DNA from: Acidovorax sp. Leaf191
GTDB taxonomy: Bacteria > Pseudomonadota > Gammaproteobacteria > Burkholderiales > Burkholderiaceae_C
Direction of reading: 5' to 3'
Assembly (NCBI RefSeq): GCF_001424425.1
Contig: NZ_LMPT01000018.1
Coordinates: forward strand, 1 to 64,000
DNA length: 64,000 bases
How positions within the stretch are numbered: position 1 is the stretch's first letter; every line of letters starts with the position of its first letter. Below are positions 8,647 through 17,028 of the stretch, piece by piece. The notes beneath the pieces are model-generated. The model saw only the letters and a list, made by a program, of their open reading frames with translations, was not told where the DNA came from and did no database searches. The position numbers and the translations under genes are program-made.

Positions 8647-10689
8647 CTACAAGGCAGCCATCTGCGCCGCAGGCACCACCTCGTAGTGGTCCAGCTGCAT
8701 CGAGTACTGCGCTCTCCCTGAGGACAAGGCGCGCAGGCTGCCGATGTAGCCGAACATCTCCTTGAGCGGCACCTGGGCCTCGACCGTGGCCGCGTTGCCG
8801 CGCTGGCCCTGGCCGCGCACGAGGCCGCGGCGTCGGTTCAGGTCGCCGATGCTGTCGCCCAGGTACTCGGCCGGCGTGATGACTTCCACAGCCATCACCG
8901 GCTCCAGCACCTGCGGCCCGGCCTGCGCGAACGCCTCGCGGAAAGCGGCCATGGCCGCCAGCTCAAAGGCCAGCGTGGACGAGTCGCGTTCATGGAAGCT
9001 GCCATCCACCAGCGCGGCCACGAAGTCTACCGCCGGAAAGCCGGCCACCACGCCCGAGAGGGCGGCGCGGCGGATGCCGGTCTCCACCGCGGGGATGAAC
9101 TCGCGCGGCACGGCGCCGCCGACGATGCGGCTTTCAAAGCGGATGCCTTCGCCCCGGGGCAGGGGTGCGAGCTGCAGCCTCACCTCGGCAAACTGGCCGG
9201 GGCCGCCCGATTGCTTCTTGTGCACATGACTCACCTCCACACTCCGTGAAATGGTTTCGCGGTAGGCCACCTGGGGGCGGCCGACCGACACGTTGACGCC
9301 GTGGCGGGCGCGCAGCTTCTCGATCGAGACTTCGAGCTGCAGCTCGCCCATGCCGGACAGAATCGTCTGGCCGGATTCGGCGTCGTGCTGCAGCCTGAGG
9401 CTCGGGTCTTCGCGCAGCAGGGACTGCAACGCCTTGGACAGGCCTTGCTGGTCCGCGCTCGTCTTGGGTTCGATGGCCACATGGATCACCGGCTCGGGCA
9501 CGCTGATCTGCTCCAGCACCACGGGGTGTGCGGGGTCGCTCAGGGTGTGCCCCGTCAGCGTGTCCTTCAGGCCCACGACGGCGGCGATGTCGCCCGCCAC
9601 CAGCTCGTCGCGCTCGATGTGCTGGTCGGCATGCACTTCGTACAGGCGCGACACCCGCTCGGTCTTGCCCGTGCTGGTGTTGAGCACCACATCGCCCCGG
9701 CCCAGCCGGCCGCTGTACACGCGCACGAACACCTTGGCGCCATGGTCGTCGGTGACGACCTTGAACGCCAGGGCCGCGAAGGTGTCGGCGGCCGCACCGG
9801 GCTTTCCACTGCCTTCGCGCACGATGTCGTCCGGCGAGGGCAGGTAGTCCACCACGGCGTCGAGCAAAGGCTCCACGCCGCGGTTCTTGAACGCCGAACC
9901 GGCCAGCGCGGGCACGAAGGCGCCAGCTAGCACACCCTTGCGGATGGCGGCACGCAACACATCCACAGCGATCTCCTCACCGTTCACGTAGGCCTGCAGG
10001 GCCGCGTCGTCTTGCTCCACCGCGGCCTCCACCAGGCGGGTGCGGGCGCGCGCTGCCTGATCGGCCAGATCGGCAGGCACATCGGCTTCGCGGTAAGGGG
10101 CACTCGCGTCGTCCTTGTCCCAGATGCGGGCGCGCAGGCTCAGCAAGTCCACCACGCCGCGGAAGTCGCCTTCCACGCCGATGGGGATCTGCAGCGGCAC
10201 CACTTGCACGCCCAGGCGCTCTTGCATCATGGCCACGACGCGGTGGAAGTCGGAACCCACGCGGTCAAGCTTGTTGATGAAGGCGATGCGGGGTACATGG
10301 TACTTGTCGGCCAGGCGCCAGTTGGTCTCGGTCTGCGGCTCCACGCCGGCCACGCCGTCGAACACGACGACCGCCCCGTCGAGCACGCGCAGCGAGCGGT
10401 TCACCTCGATGTTGAAGTCGATGTGGCCGGGCGTGTCGATAAGGTTGAGCTGCGTGCCCTTCCAATGCACCGTGACGGCCGCACTGTTGATGGTGATGCC
10501 GCGCTTTTGCTCCTGCGGGTCGAAGTCCATGTGCGCCGTGCCGTCGTGCACTTCGCCGATGCGATGGCTCTCGCCCGTGTAGAACAGGATGCGTTCGGTG
10601 GTGGTGGTCTTGCCCGCGTCCACGTGGGCAATGACGCCGAGGTTGCGCAGTTGCGCGTTGCTGTGCGGGTTGCGTGAATTCTTGGTCAT
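8647..10689 (-). CDS. fusA: Elongation factor G paralogue
   Basis: A 680-residue translational GTPase with all EF-G domains. The ATG at 10689 begins [19 protein letters not shown]. The P-loop [12 protein letters not shown] is near residues 21-32, followed by the switch region [17 protein letters not shown] and NKLD. Domain II-V signatures follow, including GMGELQLEV and a C-terminal [17 protein letters not shown]. It catalyses translocation and/or ribosome recycling with RRF. It is not in a str operon (no rpsL, rpsG or tuf nearby), so it is probably a second EF-G rather than the housekeeping copy. A longer in-frame reading upstream lacks EF-G similarity and contains the leader. A weak site (GAAAGA) precedes the ATG. 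See the leader, promoter and terminator entries for possible control. Confidence 0.93.
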   Translation of the reverse strand: MTKNSRNPHSNAQLRNLGVIAHVDAGKTTTTERILFYTGESHRIGEVHDGTAHMDFDPQEQKRGITINSAAVTVHWKGTQLNLIDTPGHIDFNIEVNRSLRVLDGAVVVFDGVAGVEPQTETNWRLADKYHVPRIAFINKLDRVGSDFHRVVAMMQERLGVQVVPLQIPIGVEGDFRGVVDLLSLRARIWDKDDASAPYREADVPADLADQAARARTRLVEAAVEQDDAALQAYVNGEEIAVDVLRAAIRKGVLAGAFVPALAGSAFKNRGVEPLLDAVVDYLPSPDDIVREGSGKPGAAADTFAALAFKVVTDDHGAKVFVRVYSGRLGRGDVVLNTSTGKTERVSRLYEVHADQHIERDELVAGDIAAVVGLKDTLTGHTLSDPAHPVVLEQISVPEPVIHVAIEPKTSADQQGLSKALQSLLREDPSLRLQHDAESGQTILSGMGELQLEVSIEKLRARHGVNVSVGRPQVAYRETISRSVEVSHVHKKQSGGPGQFAEVRLQLAPLPRGEGIRFESRIVGGAVPREFIPAVETGIRRAALSGVVAGFPAVDFVAALVDGSFHERDSSTLAFELAAMAAFREAFAQAGPQVLEPVMAVEVITPAEYLGDSIGDLNRRRGLVRGQGQRGNAATVEAQVPLKEMFGYIGSLRALSSGRAQYSMQLDHYEVVPAAQMAAL

Positions 10690-10920
10690 GGCGAATCTTT
10701 CAATCTGTCTTGCGGCTGCACTCGGCTCTGCGAGCAGCTGCCGCCTGGTTGGCTTTGCGCCAGCCCAGGCAAGATGGATTCGCCTGGTCGCTAGCGTCTG
10801 GGATGTGTGCTGTCGCCGGAGCCCGGGCGCACGGAACTCAAGCTCCGGCGGTCGGGAATCGTGGCGATCAACTTGTCGTAGGTACGCATAGGTGGGTGAG
10901 GGTGTCGATGGATCTGAAAG

Positions 10921-10954
10921 CAAAAAACCCCGGAGGGATGGGCCTGCCGGGGTT
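10921..10954 (-). terminator. Intrinsic terminator inside the EF-G leader (possible attenuator)
   Basis: On the minus strand AACCCCGG pairs with CCGGGGTT, with an extra inner CCT/AGG pairing, and is followed by T residues. It lies about 230 bases upstream of the EF-G start and about 130 bases downstream of a good sigma-70 promoter. Transcripts of the EF-G gene from that promoter would therefore have to read through it. Attenuation is inference. Confidence 0.7.
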
Positions 10955-11004
10955 TGTTGGACCGGAAGGCGCACAGCCCTCCGACACGCGATCGAGGGGC
11001 GCAG

Positions 11005-11049
11005 CTAGGTGGCGAACGATGCCTTGATCACGTTGGTGAGAATTTTCAT
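11005..11049 (-). CDS. Putative 14-residue leader peptide of the EF-G gene
   Basis: A short frame reads MKILTNVIKASFAT and stops at TAG, about 50 bases before the leader terminator. A GAGGAGG lies 13 bases upstream, but it overlaps the -10 element of the predicted promoter. The transcript would then begin only about two bases before the ATG, so translation would have to be nearly leaderless. It could be a ribosome-sensing leader peptide or chance. Evidence is position and the terminator downstream; no homology is claimed. Confidence 0.4.
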   Translation of the reverse strand: MKILTNVIKASFAT

Positions 11050-11057
11050 AAGAGCGA

Positions 11058-11086
11058 ATTATCCTCCTCGCGCAAAAAGCTTGCAA
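11058..11086 (-). promoter_or_regulatory. Sigma-70 promoter for the EF-G leader
   Basis: On the minus strand TTGCAA and GATAAT are separated by exactly 17 bases. Four of six -35 bases and five of six -10 bases match the consensus. The predicted start of transcription is around 11050, giving a leader of roughly 360 bases before the EF-G gene. Confidence 0.65.
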
Positions 11087-11228
11087 GCGACCGTGCTGCC
11101 GGTGCCACGGGTCCGCATCACGTGCGCAGGCGGTGCCTCCAACGCCCGGGCCGGGCGCAGGTCTTGTCGCGCAGCGGCGCCACCGCCGCGCTGCATTGAG
11201 CGAGGCAGCGTGCGCTCAGAGGGCGCGA

Positions 11229-12125
11229 TCAGACTGACTGCCGCACAAGTTCAAGAAACGACTTCAGGACGGGCGACGGATTGTTCTCAGCGTAGGCGAC
11301 GGCAATTCCGCTGGAGAGATCCCTGGCTTCGCTCTTGAGCGGCCGAAAGACCACTCCGCGCCGTTTGACATTCTGCAGCGAGGGCGAGATGAAAGCGATG
11401 CCTTGCCCTTCGGCGATGAGCCCGAGCAGGATGTGATGGTCGTGGGGTTCCGGGATCGCGCGGGGCTTGAAGTCGATCCGTTCGAAGAAGGCTTGGCAGT
11501 GATCGTAGAAGCCGGGATTCAACCGGCGCTCGAAGCGGTAGATCGACTCGCTGCGCAGGTCATCGAAGCCGATCTTGCGTTTGCGAGCGAGCGCATGGCC
11601 TGCGGGCATGGCGACCAGGAGGGATTCTTCCCGCAATGTCTGCACCCGCAGGCCTTGGGCTTCGGTGTGCAGGCCGATGAATGCGGCATCCATCGTGCCG
11701 TTCTGGATGTCTCGCACCAGGCTGATGGAATGCTTGCCTTGGGTGACGATGCGCCATGCCGCGAAGCGCTCCTGCAAGCGCGCGGTCACGTCGGGTATGG
11801 CGCTTTTGTCGAACACCGTGGTGTATCCGATGACGAACTGCTGGCGCTTAGGGCCTCGCGCGGCTTTGGCGGCGGCCACGGCCTTGGCGGCCTGGGCGAG
11901 TGTCCGCTTGGCCTCCGGCAGGAATGCGGTTCCCGCCTCCGTCAGCGTCACACCGACCTTGGTGCGGACGAACAGCTCGACGCCCAGTTGATCTTCCAAT
12001 TGTCGAATCTGCCTGCTCAGGGGCGGCTGGGAGATGTGCAGGCGCGCAGCCGCTCGACCGATGTGGCGTTCCTCGCTGACGGCGAGAAAGTATCGGAATT
12101 GCCGCAGGTCGATGGATGTGTTCAT
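11229..12125 (-). CDS. LysR-family transcriptional regulator
   Basis: A 298-residue LysR-type regulator. The N-terminal winged HTH is clear (LRQFRYFLAVSEERHIGRAAARLHISQPPLSRQIRQLE), followed by a periplasmic-binding-protein-like effector domain (FVIGYTTVFDKSAIPDV, LVAMPAGHALA). It resembles the BenM/CatR/TfdR branch by its N terminus, although I cannot assign an effector. It is divergent from the carboxymuconolactone-decarboxylase-like gene at 12213. A palindromic T-N11-A box overlaps its own start codon, which suggests autorepression together with control of the divergent gene. Confidence 0.92.
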   Translation of the reverse strand: MNTSIDLRQFRYFLAVSEERHIGRAAARLHISQPPLSRQIRQLEDQLGVELFVRTKVGVTLTEAGTAFLPEAKRTLAQAAKAVAAAKAARGPKRQQFVIGYTTVFDKSAIPDVTARLQERFAAWRIVTQGKHSISLVRDIQNGTMDAAFIGLHTEAQGLRVQTLREESLLVAMPAGHALARKRKIGFDDLRSESIYRFERRLNPGFYDHCQAFFERIDFKPRAIPEPHDHHILLGLIAEGQGIAFISPSLQNVKRRGVVFRPLKSEARDLSSGIAVAYAENNPSPVLKSFLELVRQSV

Positions 12126-12138
12126 ACCAAAAAGGTAT
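12124..12138. promoter_or_regulatory. LysR-type operator (T-N11-A)
   Basis: ATACCAAAAAGGTAT is a perfect 5-bp inverted repeat with a 5-base spacer and fits the T-N11-A consensus of LysR regulators. It overlaps the start codon of the lysR gene and lies about 75 bases upstream of the divergent gene. Confidence 0.6.
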
Positions 12139-12212
12139 CACACAAACGGTATTGGATGAACCTGCGGCACATCCGTAGAGTGCGCTGCATGAACACATGC
12201 AAAGGAAACGTC

Positions 12213-12593
12213 ATGGACAGTGAACGCTATATCCGGGGCTGGAAGAGGCTGAAGGAAGTGGATGGACAGGCGGGCGAAAACGTCATCGAGAGTCTCAAGG
12301 ACATCGCACCCGACTTCGCACGCATGCTCATTGAATTCCCATTCGGCGACATCTATTCGAGGCCGGGCCTCGACCTGAAGGTGCGGGAGCTCGCGGTGGT
12401 GGCAGCGCTCACCGCGATGGGAACAGCCGTGCCGCAGTTGAAGGTGCACATCCATGGCGCCCGCAACGTCGGCTGTACCCGTGAGGAGGTCGTCGAAGTG
12501 ATCATGCAGATGGCTGTCTACGCCGGCTTTCCCGCGGCGCTCAACGGCCTTTTCGCGGCCAAGGAAATCTTCTCTCAGGAGACGCCTGCGTGA
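12213..12593 (+). CDS. Carboxymuconolactone decarboxylase-family protein
   Basis: A 126-residue protein. The ATG at 12213 follows AAAGGAAA at the right distance. The family core is visible: PDFARMLIEFPFGDIYSRPGLDLKVRELAVVAALTAMG, then QLKVHIHGARNVGCTREEVVEVIMQMAVYAGFPAALNGL. The CxxC of AhpD peroxidases is absent, so this is the PcaC/CMD type, not the alkylhydroperoxidase type. PcaC converts gamma-carboxymuconolactone in the protocatechuate branch of beta-ketoadipate catabolism, but many family members have other or unknown roles. No other pca genes are here. Its partner is the divergent LysR gene. It ends about 245 bases before the nag operon. Confidence 0.85.
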   Translation: MDSERYIRGWKRLKEVDGQAGENVIESLKDIAPDFARMLIEFPFGDIYSRPGLDLKVRELAVVAALTAMGTAVPQLKVHIHGARNVGCTREEVVEVIMQMAVYAGFPAALNGLFAAKEIFSQETPA

Positions 12594-12709
12594 AGCAACG
12601 CCCGACGCTTGCCGGCGCGGACTTGCGGATGTGAGTTGCGGGGGGGCCTGCGTGGGCACTGTCGCGGCCCGGGGCCTGATGGATGCCCTGGTCATGGGTC
12701 CACGCAATA

Positions 12710-12774
12710 TTCACATGGGTGATGTGAAACATCACTGTGGGTCCATTGACTGATATTGCAGTGGCGCGAATGAT
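12710..12774 (+). promoter_or_regulatory. Operator and promoter of the nag operon
   Basis: Two overlapping perfect dyads stand here: TTCACAT-gggtg-ATGTGAA (12710-12728) and GTGATGT-gaa-ACATCAC (12719-12735). They are followed by TTGACT (12746-12751), a 17-base spacer and AATGAT (12769-12774). An activator site directly upstream of -35 is the classic layout for a LysR-type regulator such as NagR/NahR, which recognises sites beginning ATTCAC and ending in TGAT. Function is inferred. Confidence 0.55.
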
Positions 12775-12837
12775 CGGTCCCCAGGCGCTGAATGCATCTG
12801 CATCGGCACCTGCCGACATGACAACAAGGAGACGCCC

Positions 12838-14100
12838 ATGCATGAATGCCCCGTCACTGTCTTTCCGCAGCAGATACGCTGGGAAACGGACGGCACCAGC
12901 CGCATTCCTTTCCAGGCCTATACCGACGAGGCGCTTTACCGCAAGGAGCTGGACCGGCTGTTCTACAACGGCCACTGGTGCTACGTCGGCCTGGAAGCCG
13001 AGATTCCCAATGCGGGTGATTTCAAGCGCACCGTCATCGGTGAACGATCCGTGTTGCTGGTGCGTGACAAGGATGCTTCGATCCACGTGGTGGAGAACGT
13101 CTGTGCGCACCGCGGTATGGCTTTTTGCCGGGAGCGGCATGGCAACCGCGACAGCCTGACCTGCCCGTACCACCAGTGGAACTACACCCTGTCGGGTGAC
13201 TTGCAGGGCGTGCCGTTTCGGCGTGGCGTCAAGCAGGATGGCAAGGTCAATGGCGGCATGCCGGCGGACTTCCAGCCAGCGGACCATGGCCTGACCAAGC
13301 TCAAGGTCGCCACGCGCGGCGGGGTTGTGTTCGCGTCTTTCGACCATGGCGTGGCGCCGCTGGAGGACTTCCTGGGGCCCGAGATCCTGGGCTACTTCGA
13401 CCGGCTGTTCGATGGCCGCAAGCTCACGATCCTGGGGTACAACCGCCAGCGGATTCCGGGCAACTGGAAGCTGATGCAGGAGAACATCAAGGACCCCTAC
13501 CACCCGGGCCTGCTGCACACCTGGTTCGTGACCTTCGGGCTCTGGCGCGCCGACAACAAATCCCAGCTGCTGATGGACGCGCAGCACCGCCATGCGGCCA
13601 TGGTGTCCACCCGCGGCGCGGCAGGCAAGGCGGCCGACGTGACCCAGGTGTCCAGCTTCAAGGCGGGCATGCAACTGCACGACCCGCGCTTTCTCGACAT
13701 CGTGCACGAAGACTGGTGGGGCGCGCCCACGGCCGTGATGATGACCGTGTTTCCGAGCGTCATCTTCCAGCAGCAGGTCAACAGCGTGTCCACGCGCCAC
13801 ATCCAGCCGGATGGCCAGGGCGCCTTCGATTTCGTCTGGACGCATTTCGGCTTCGAAGACGACAGCCAGGAGATGACGCAGCGCCGCCTGCGCCAGGCCA
13901 ACCTCTTCGGGCCGGCAGGCTTCGTCTCGGCGGACGACGGCGAAGTCATCGAGTGGTCGCAGGAAGGCTTCGAGACCAAGCCGGCGCACCGCACGCTGGC
14001 CGAACTGGGTGGCCGGGAGGTGGGCGATACGGACCACATGGTCACGGAGACGCTGATCCGCGGCATGTACGAATACTGGCGCAAGGTGATGGAGGCGTGA
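12838..14100 (+). CDS. nagG: Salicylate 5-hydroxylase, oxygenase large subunit
   Basis: A 420-residue Rieske non-haem iron oxygenase alpha subunit behind AAGGAGA. The Rieske cluster ligands are Cys89, His91, Cys109 and His112 (CAHRGMAFC and CPYHQW). The mononuclear iron site is in [12 protein letters not shown], with His222 and His227, and Asp219 as the inter-subunit electron bridge; a later aspartate completes the triad. The sequence closely matches what I recall of NagG of Ralstonia sp. U2. That enzyme hydroxylates salicylate to gentisate, and the cluster encodes complete gentisate degradation. AndAc-type anthranilate dioxygenase is the main alternative. It is the first gene of the operon; nagH starts three bases after its stop. 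Confidence 0.9.
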   Translation: MHECPVTVFPQQIRWETDGTSRIPFQAYTDEALYRKELDRLFYNGHWCYVGLEAEIPNAGDFKRTVIGERSVLLVRDKDASIHVVENVCAHRGMAFCRERHGNRDSLTCPYHQWNYTLSGDLQGVPFRRGVKQDGKVNGGMPADFQPADHGLTKLKVATRGGVVFASFDHGVAPLEDFLGPEILGYFDRLFDGRKLTILGYNRQRIPGNWKLMQENIKDPYHPGLLHTWFVTFGLWRADNKSQLLMDAQHRHAAMVSTRGAAGKAADVTQVSSFKAGMQLHDPRFLDIVHEDWWGAPTAVMMTVFPSVIFQQQVNSVSTRHIQPDGQGAFDFVWTHFGFEDDSQEMTQRRLRQANLFGPAGFVSADDGEVIEWSQEGFETKPAHRTLAELGGREVGDTDHMVTETLIRGMYEYWRKVMEA

Positions 14101-14102
14101 CC

Positions 14103-14576
14103 ATGGAGTTCCAGACCTACTACGAGCTGACGCAGCTCTATGCCCGCTACGCAAGTGCACTCGATGCCGCGGATTGGGATGCCTGGCCGGAGTTCTTCAT
14201 CGACGACTGCAGCTACAAACTGCAGCCGCGCGAAAACCACGAACGCGGTTTCCCGCTCGCCACGCTGGCTTTCGACAGCAAGGGCATGTTGAAGGACCGC
14301 GTCTATGGCATCCGCGAGACGCTGTTCCATGACCCCTACTACCAGCGCCACGTGGTGGGTGCGCCGCTCGTCCACCAAGTCGGTGCCGATGGCCGCATCC
14401 ACAGCGAAGCCAACTATGCGGTGCTGCGCACGCGGCTGTCCAAGGAGTCGACCGTTTTCAACGTGGGCCGCACGCTCGATGAAGTGGTGCGCACGCCAGA
14501 GGGGCTGAAGTTCGCTTCGCGCCTGGTGATCTACGACAGCGAAATGATCCCCAATTCGCTGATCTACCCCATCTGA
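14103..14576 (+). CDS. nagH: Salicylate 5-hydroxylase, small subunit
   Basis: A 157-residue ring-hydroxylating dioxygenase beta subunit with the cone-shaped NTF2-like fold. It starts [33 protein letters not shown] and has no metal or cofactor ligands, as usual for a structural subunit of the alpha3beta3 oxygenase. It begins two bases after the nagG stop, so the subunits are co-translated. The assignment follows from length, fold signature and position. Confidence 0.88.
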   Translation: MEFQTYYELTQLYARYASALDAADWDAWPEFFIDDCSYKLQPRENHERGFPLATLAFDSKGMLKDRVYGIRETLFHDPYYQRHVVGAPLVHQVGADGRIHSEANYAVLRTRLSKESTVFNVGRTLDEVVRTPEGLKFASRLVIYDSEMIPNSLIYPI

Positions 14577-14585
14577 GGAACTGCC

Positions 14586-14900
14586 ATGACCACGAACTGG
14601 ATTGACGCGGCCGCGCGGAGCGACGTGCCGCAGGATGATGTGATGGGCCTGGCCGTTGCAGGACGCGACATCGCGCTGTATGGCGTGGACGGCGAGGTCT
14701 TCGCCACCGACAACATCTGCACCCACGGCCATGCACGGCTGTGCGACGGCTTTCTGGACGGGCACGAGATCGAATGCCCCCTGCACCAGGGCAAGTTCGA
14801 TGTGCGATCCGGCCAGCCCACCTGCGCACCGGTGACCGAGCCGCTGCGCAGCTACCCCGTCAAGATCGAAGGCGGCCGCGTCTGGCTGGCCTTCGACTGA
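14586..14900 (+). CDS. nagAb: Rieske-type ferredoxin of the salicylate 5-hydroxylase
   Basis: A 104-residue Rieske ferredoxin. Cluster ligands are Cys45, His47, Cys64 and His67 ([19 protein letters not shown]). It carries electrons from a reductase to the oxygenase. It starts nine bases after nagH with GAGGAA in the gap. The neighbouring reductase at 14929 and the NagAa-type reductase at 19897 are both candidate electron donors. Confidence 0.9.
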   Translation: MTTNWIDAAARSDVPQDDVMGLAVAGRDIALYGVDGEVFATDNICTHGHARLCDGFLDGHEIECPLHQGKFDVRSGQPTCAPVTEPLRSYPVKIEGGRVWLAFD

Positions 14901-14928
14901 GCGCTGCCACCCCCCGCAAGGAGAGCCC

Positions 14929-16206
14929 ATGACCGCCGAGCGACCAGAGGTTGCGGCCGCCGCATGGCCGGATAAAGGCGCGGACGCCCGCCCGATCCAC
15001 ACCATCGTGATCGTCGGCACCGGCCAGGCCGGTGGCTGGGCCGCGCAGACGCTGCGAAGCGAAGGCTTCAGAGGCCGCATCGTGCTGATCGGCGACGAGG
15101 TCCACCCGCCGCATGAGCGGCCGCCACTGTCCAAGGCGGTGTTGTCTGGTGCGGCACAGCCCGAGACCACGCGGCTCATGAAGCCCGAGGCCTTCGATGC
15201 CCTGGGTGCGCAATGGCGGCCCTGCGTGCGGGTGCGCCGCATCGACCGCGCTGCCAGGCAGGTGCTGCTGTCCGATGGCGAAGCGGTGCTGTACGACAAG
15301 CTCATCCTGTGCACCGGAGGGCGGGCCCGCACGCTCGCGCTGCCAGGGGCCGACCAGGTGCCGCTGCACACGCTGCGCACCATCGAAGATGCGATGGCGC
15401 TGGCACCCGCACTTGTGCCCGGCCGCCGCGTGGTGGTGGTGGGCGGCGGCTGGATCGGCCTGGAGGTGGCGGCCACGGCACGCCAGCGGGGCGCTGACGT
15501 CGTGGTGGTCGAGACGCAGGCCCGCCTGTGCGAACGCACCGTACCCGCCGAGATTTCCGACTACTTGCTCGCGCTGCATCGCGCCCAGGGAACACGCGTT
15601 GTGCTGGGCGCTGGCGTGCGGGGCTTTGCGCGCGCGGCAGATGGGCGCTCGGAAGTGCTGCTCGCTGATGGCAGCATGCTCGTGGGCGACACCATCGTGC
15701 TGGGCATCGGCCTCGTGCCCAACGACGAACTGGCGCGCGAGGCGGGCCTGGCCTGCGAAGGCGGCGTGCTGGTCGATGCCCGGTGCCGCACGTCAGACCC
15801 CGACATCCTGGCCGCTGGCGACGTGGCCGTGGCTCCCAACCCCTGGGCCGGGCGCAGGTTGCGGCTCGAGTCGTGGCAGAACGCGCAGGACCAGGGCATC
15901 GCTGCCGCGCGCTCGGCACTGGGGCACGCGGTGGACTACCAGCCCTTGCCCTGGTTCTGGTCCGACCAGTACGGGATGAACCTTCAGATCTACGGCGTGC
16001 CGACGCCGGCGCACCGTGTGGTGCAACGCGGCGACCAGGCCAGCGGCAGCTTCGTGAAGTTCTACCTGGCCGGCGATGTGGTTCAGGCGGCCATCGGCCC
16101 CAACGCGGCCCGTGACCTGCGCTTCGCGCGCCGATTGATCGAGCAGTGCAGGCCGGTCGATACCGAGCGCCTGGCGGACATGGGCACGCCGATGTCCAAG
16201 CTGTGA
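14929..16206 (+). CDS. FAD-dependent ferredoxin reductase (AndAa/BphA4-like)
   Basis: A 425-residue flavoprotein of the glutathione-reductase fold. The FAD dinucleotide motif is IVIVGTGQAGGWAAQ near residue 26 and the NAD motif is VVVVGGGWIGLEVAA near residue 168. A second FAD motif ends in DILAAGDVA, and a C-terminal reductase domain follows. Such enzymes pass electrons from NADH to Rieske ferredoxins in BphA4, AndAa and similar systems. It directly follows nagAb with AAGGAGA before the ATG. Salicylate 5-hydroxylase of Ralstonia U2 instead uses the unrelated NagAa, which is also present here, so this reductase is additional. Confidence 0.88.
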   Translation: MTAERPEVAAAAWPDKGADARPIHTIVIVGTGQAGGWAAQTLRSEGFRGRIVLIGDEVHPPHERPPLSKAVLSGAAQPETTRLMKPEAFDALGAQWRPCVRVRRIDRAARQVLLSDGEAVLYDKLILCTGGRARTLALPGADQVPLHTLRTIEDAMALAPALVPGRRVVVVGGGWIGLEVAATARQRGADVVVVETQARLCERTVPAEISDYLLALHRAQGTRVVLGAGVRGFARAADGRSEVLLADGSMLVGDTIVLGIGLVPNDELAREAGLACEGGVLVDARCRTSDPDILAAGDVAVAPNPWAGRRLRLESWQNAQDQGIAAARSALGHAVDYQPLPWFWSDQYGMNLQIYGVPTPAHRVVQRGDQASGSFVKFYLAGDVVQAAIGPNAARDLRFARRLIEQCRPVDTERLADMGTPMSKL

Positions 16207-16288
16207 ATCGGGCGCCCGTTGCTTCGCTGCCCAAGGCTTGAACCCTACCCCACCCCACCACCCTCACTTTCAAACAAGGGAAACCCCG

Positions 16289-16996
16289 ATGACATCCACC
16301 TCCTATCTCTGGACTCCACCGCCGGTCTACGCGCTGCCGGTGCGTGGCCGAAGCGAGCGGCTACCGATCCAGCGGCTGTTTTTTGTCGGCCGCAACTACC
16401 ACGCGCACGCGGTCGAGATGGGCCGTCCGGTCGACAAGTCGGTCGAGGTGCCTTTCTACTTCACGAAGGCACCGTCCACGCTGGTCGCGTCCGGTGCCAC
16501 GGTGGCCTACCCGCCCGGTACCCAGGACTACCACCACGAAATGGAACTGGTGGTGGCCATCGGCGCGGCCGGCTTCCGTGTGAGCGATTCCGAGGCGCCG
16601 CGCCTCATCTATGGCTATGCCTGCGGTCTGGACATGACGCGCCGCGACCTGCAGCTCGCGGCGCGCGAGAAGGGCCGCCCCTGGGACCTGGGCAAGGATG
16701 TGGAGCAGTCCTCCGTGGTCTCGGAGGTCGTTCCGATGCCCCAGGTCGTCCTGAGCCAGGGCGAGCTGGCGATGTCGGTCAATGGAAAGGTGCGCCAGAA
16801 GTCCGACCTGTCGAAGCTGATCTGGAACATCCCCGAGCTGATTGCCGACCTGTCCAGGTTCTACCACCTGCTCCCCGGCGACCTGATCTTCACCGGCACG
16901 CCCGAAGGCGTGGGCCCGGTGCAGCCCGGTGACCACATCGAAGGCCGGATTGCCGGCGTGGGCAGCATCGTGCTCGACGTCGGTCCGGCGGAGTGA
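16289..16996 (+). CDS. nagK: Fumarylpyruvate hydrolase (FAH family)
   Basis: A 235-residue FAH-superfamily enzyme. I use the ATG at 16289 because AAGGGA precedes it; an in-frame ATG at 16238 has no site. FFVGRNYHAHAVEMG and HHEMELVVAIG are the family signature, and Glu84, Glu86 and Asp115 are the expected metal ligands. In the gentisate pathway NagK splits fumarylpyruvate into fumarate and pyruvate. Flanked by gentisate dioxygenase and, further on, the isomerase, this role is well supported. Confidence 0.87.
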   Translation: MTSTSYLWTPPPVYALPVRGRSERLPIQRLFFVGRNYHAHAVEMGRPVDKSVEVPFYFTKAPSTLVASGATVAYPPGTQDYHHEMELVVAIGAAGFRVSDSEAPRLIYGYACGLDMTRRDLQLAAREKGRPWDLGKDVEQSSVVSEVVPMPQVVLSQGELAMSVNGKVRQKSDLSKLIWNIPELIADLSRFYHLLPGDLIFTGTPEGVGPVQPGDHIEGRIAGVGSIVLDVGPAE

Positions 16997-17028
16997 CATG
17001 GCTGAACACCTTGAGGAGACAAACCACC

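Noticed and set aside
10690..10974. N-terminal extension of the EF-G gene to 10974
   Set aside because: The added 95 residues have no EF-G similarity and run through the leader and terminator; normal EF-G begins at 10689.
12541..15539. Very long open frames on the minus strand opposite the nag oxygenase genes
   Set aside because: They are mirror frames of GC-rich coding DNA, lack family motifs and ribosome sites, and the plus-strand genes have clear catalytic motifs.
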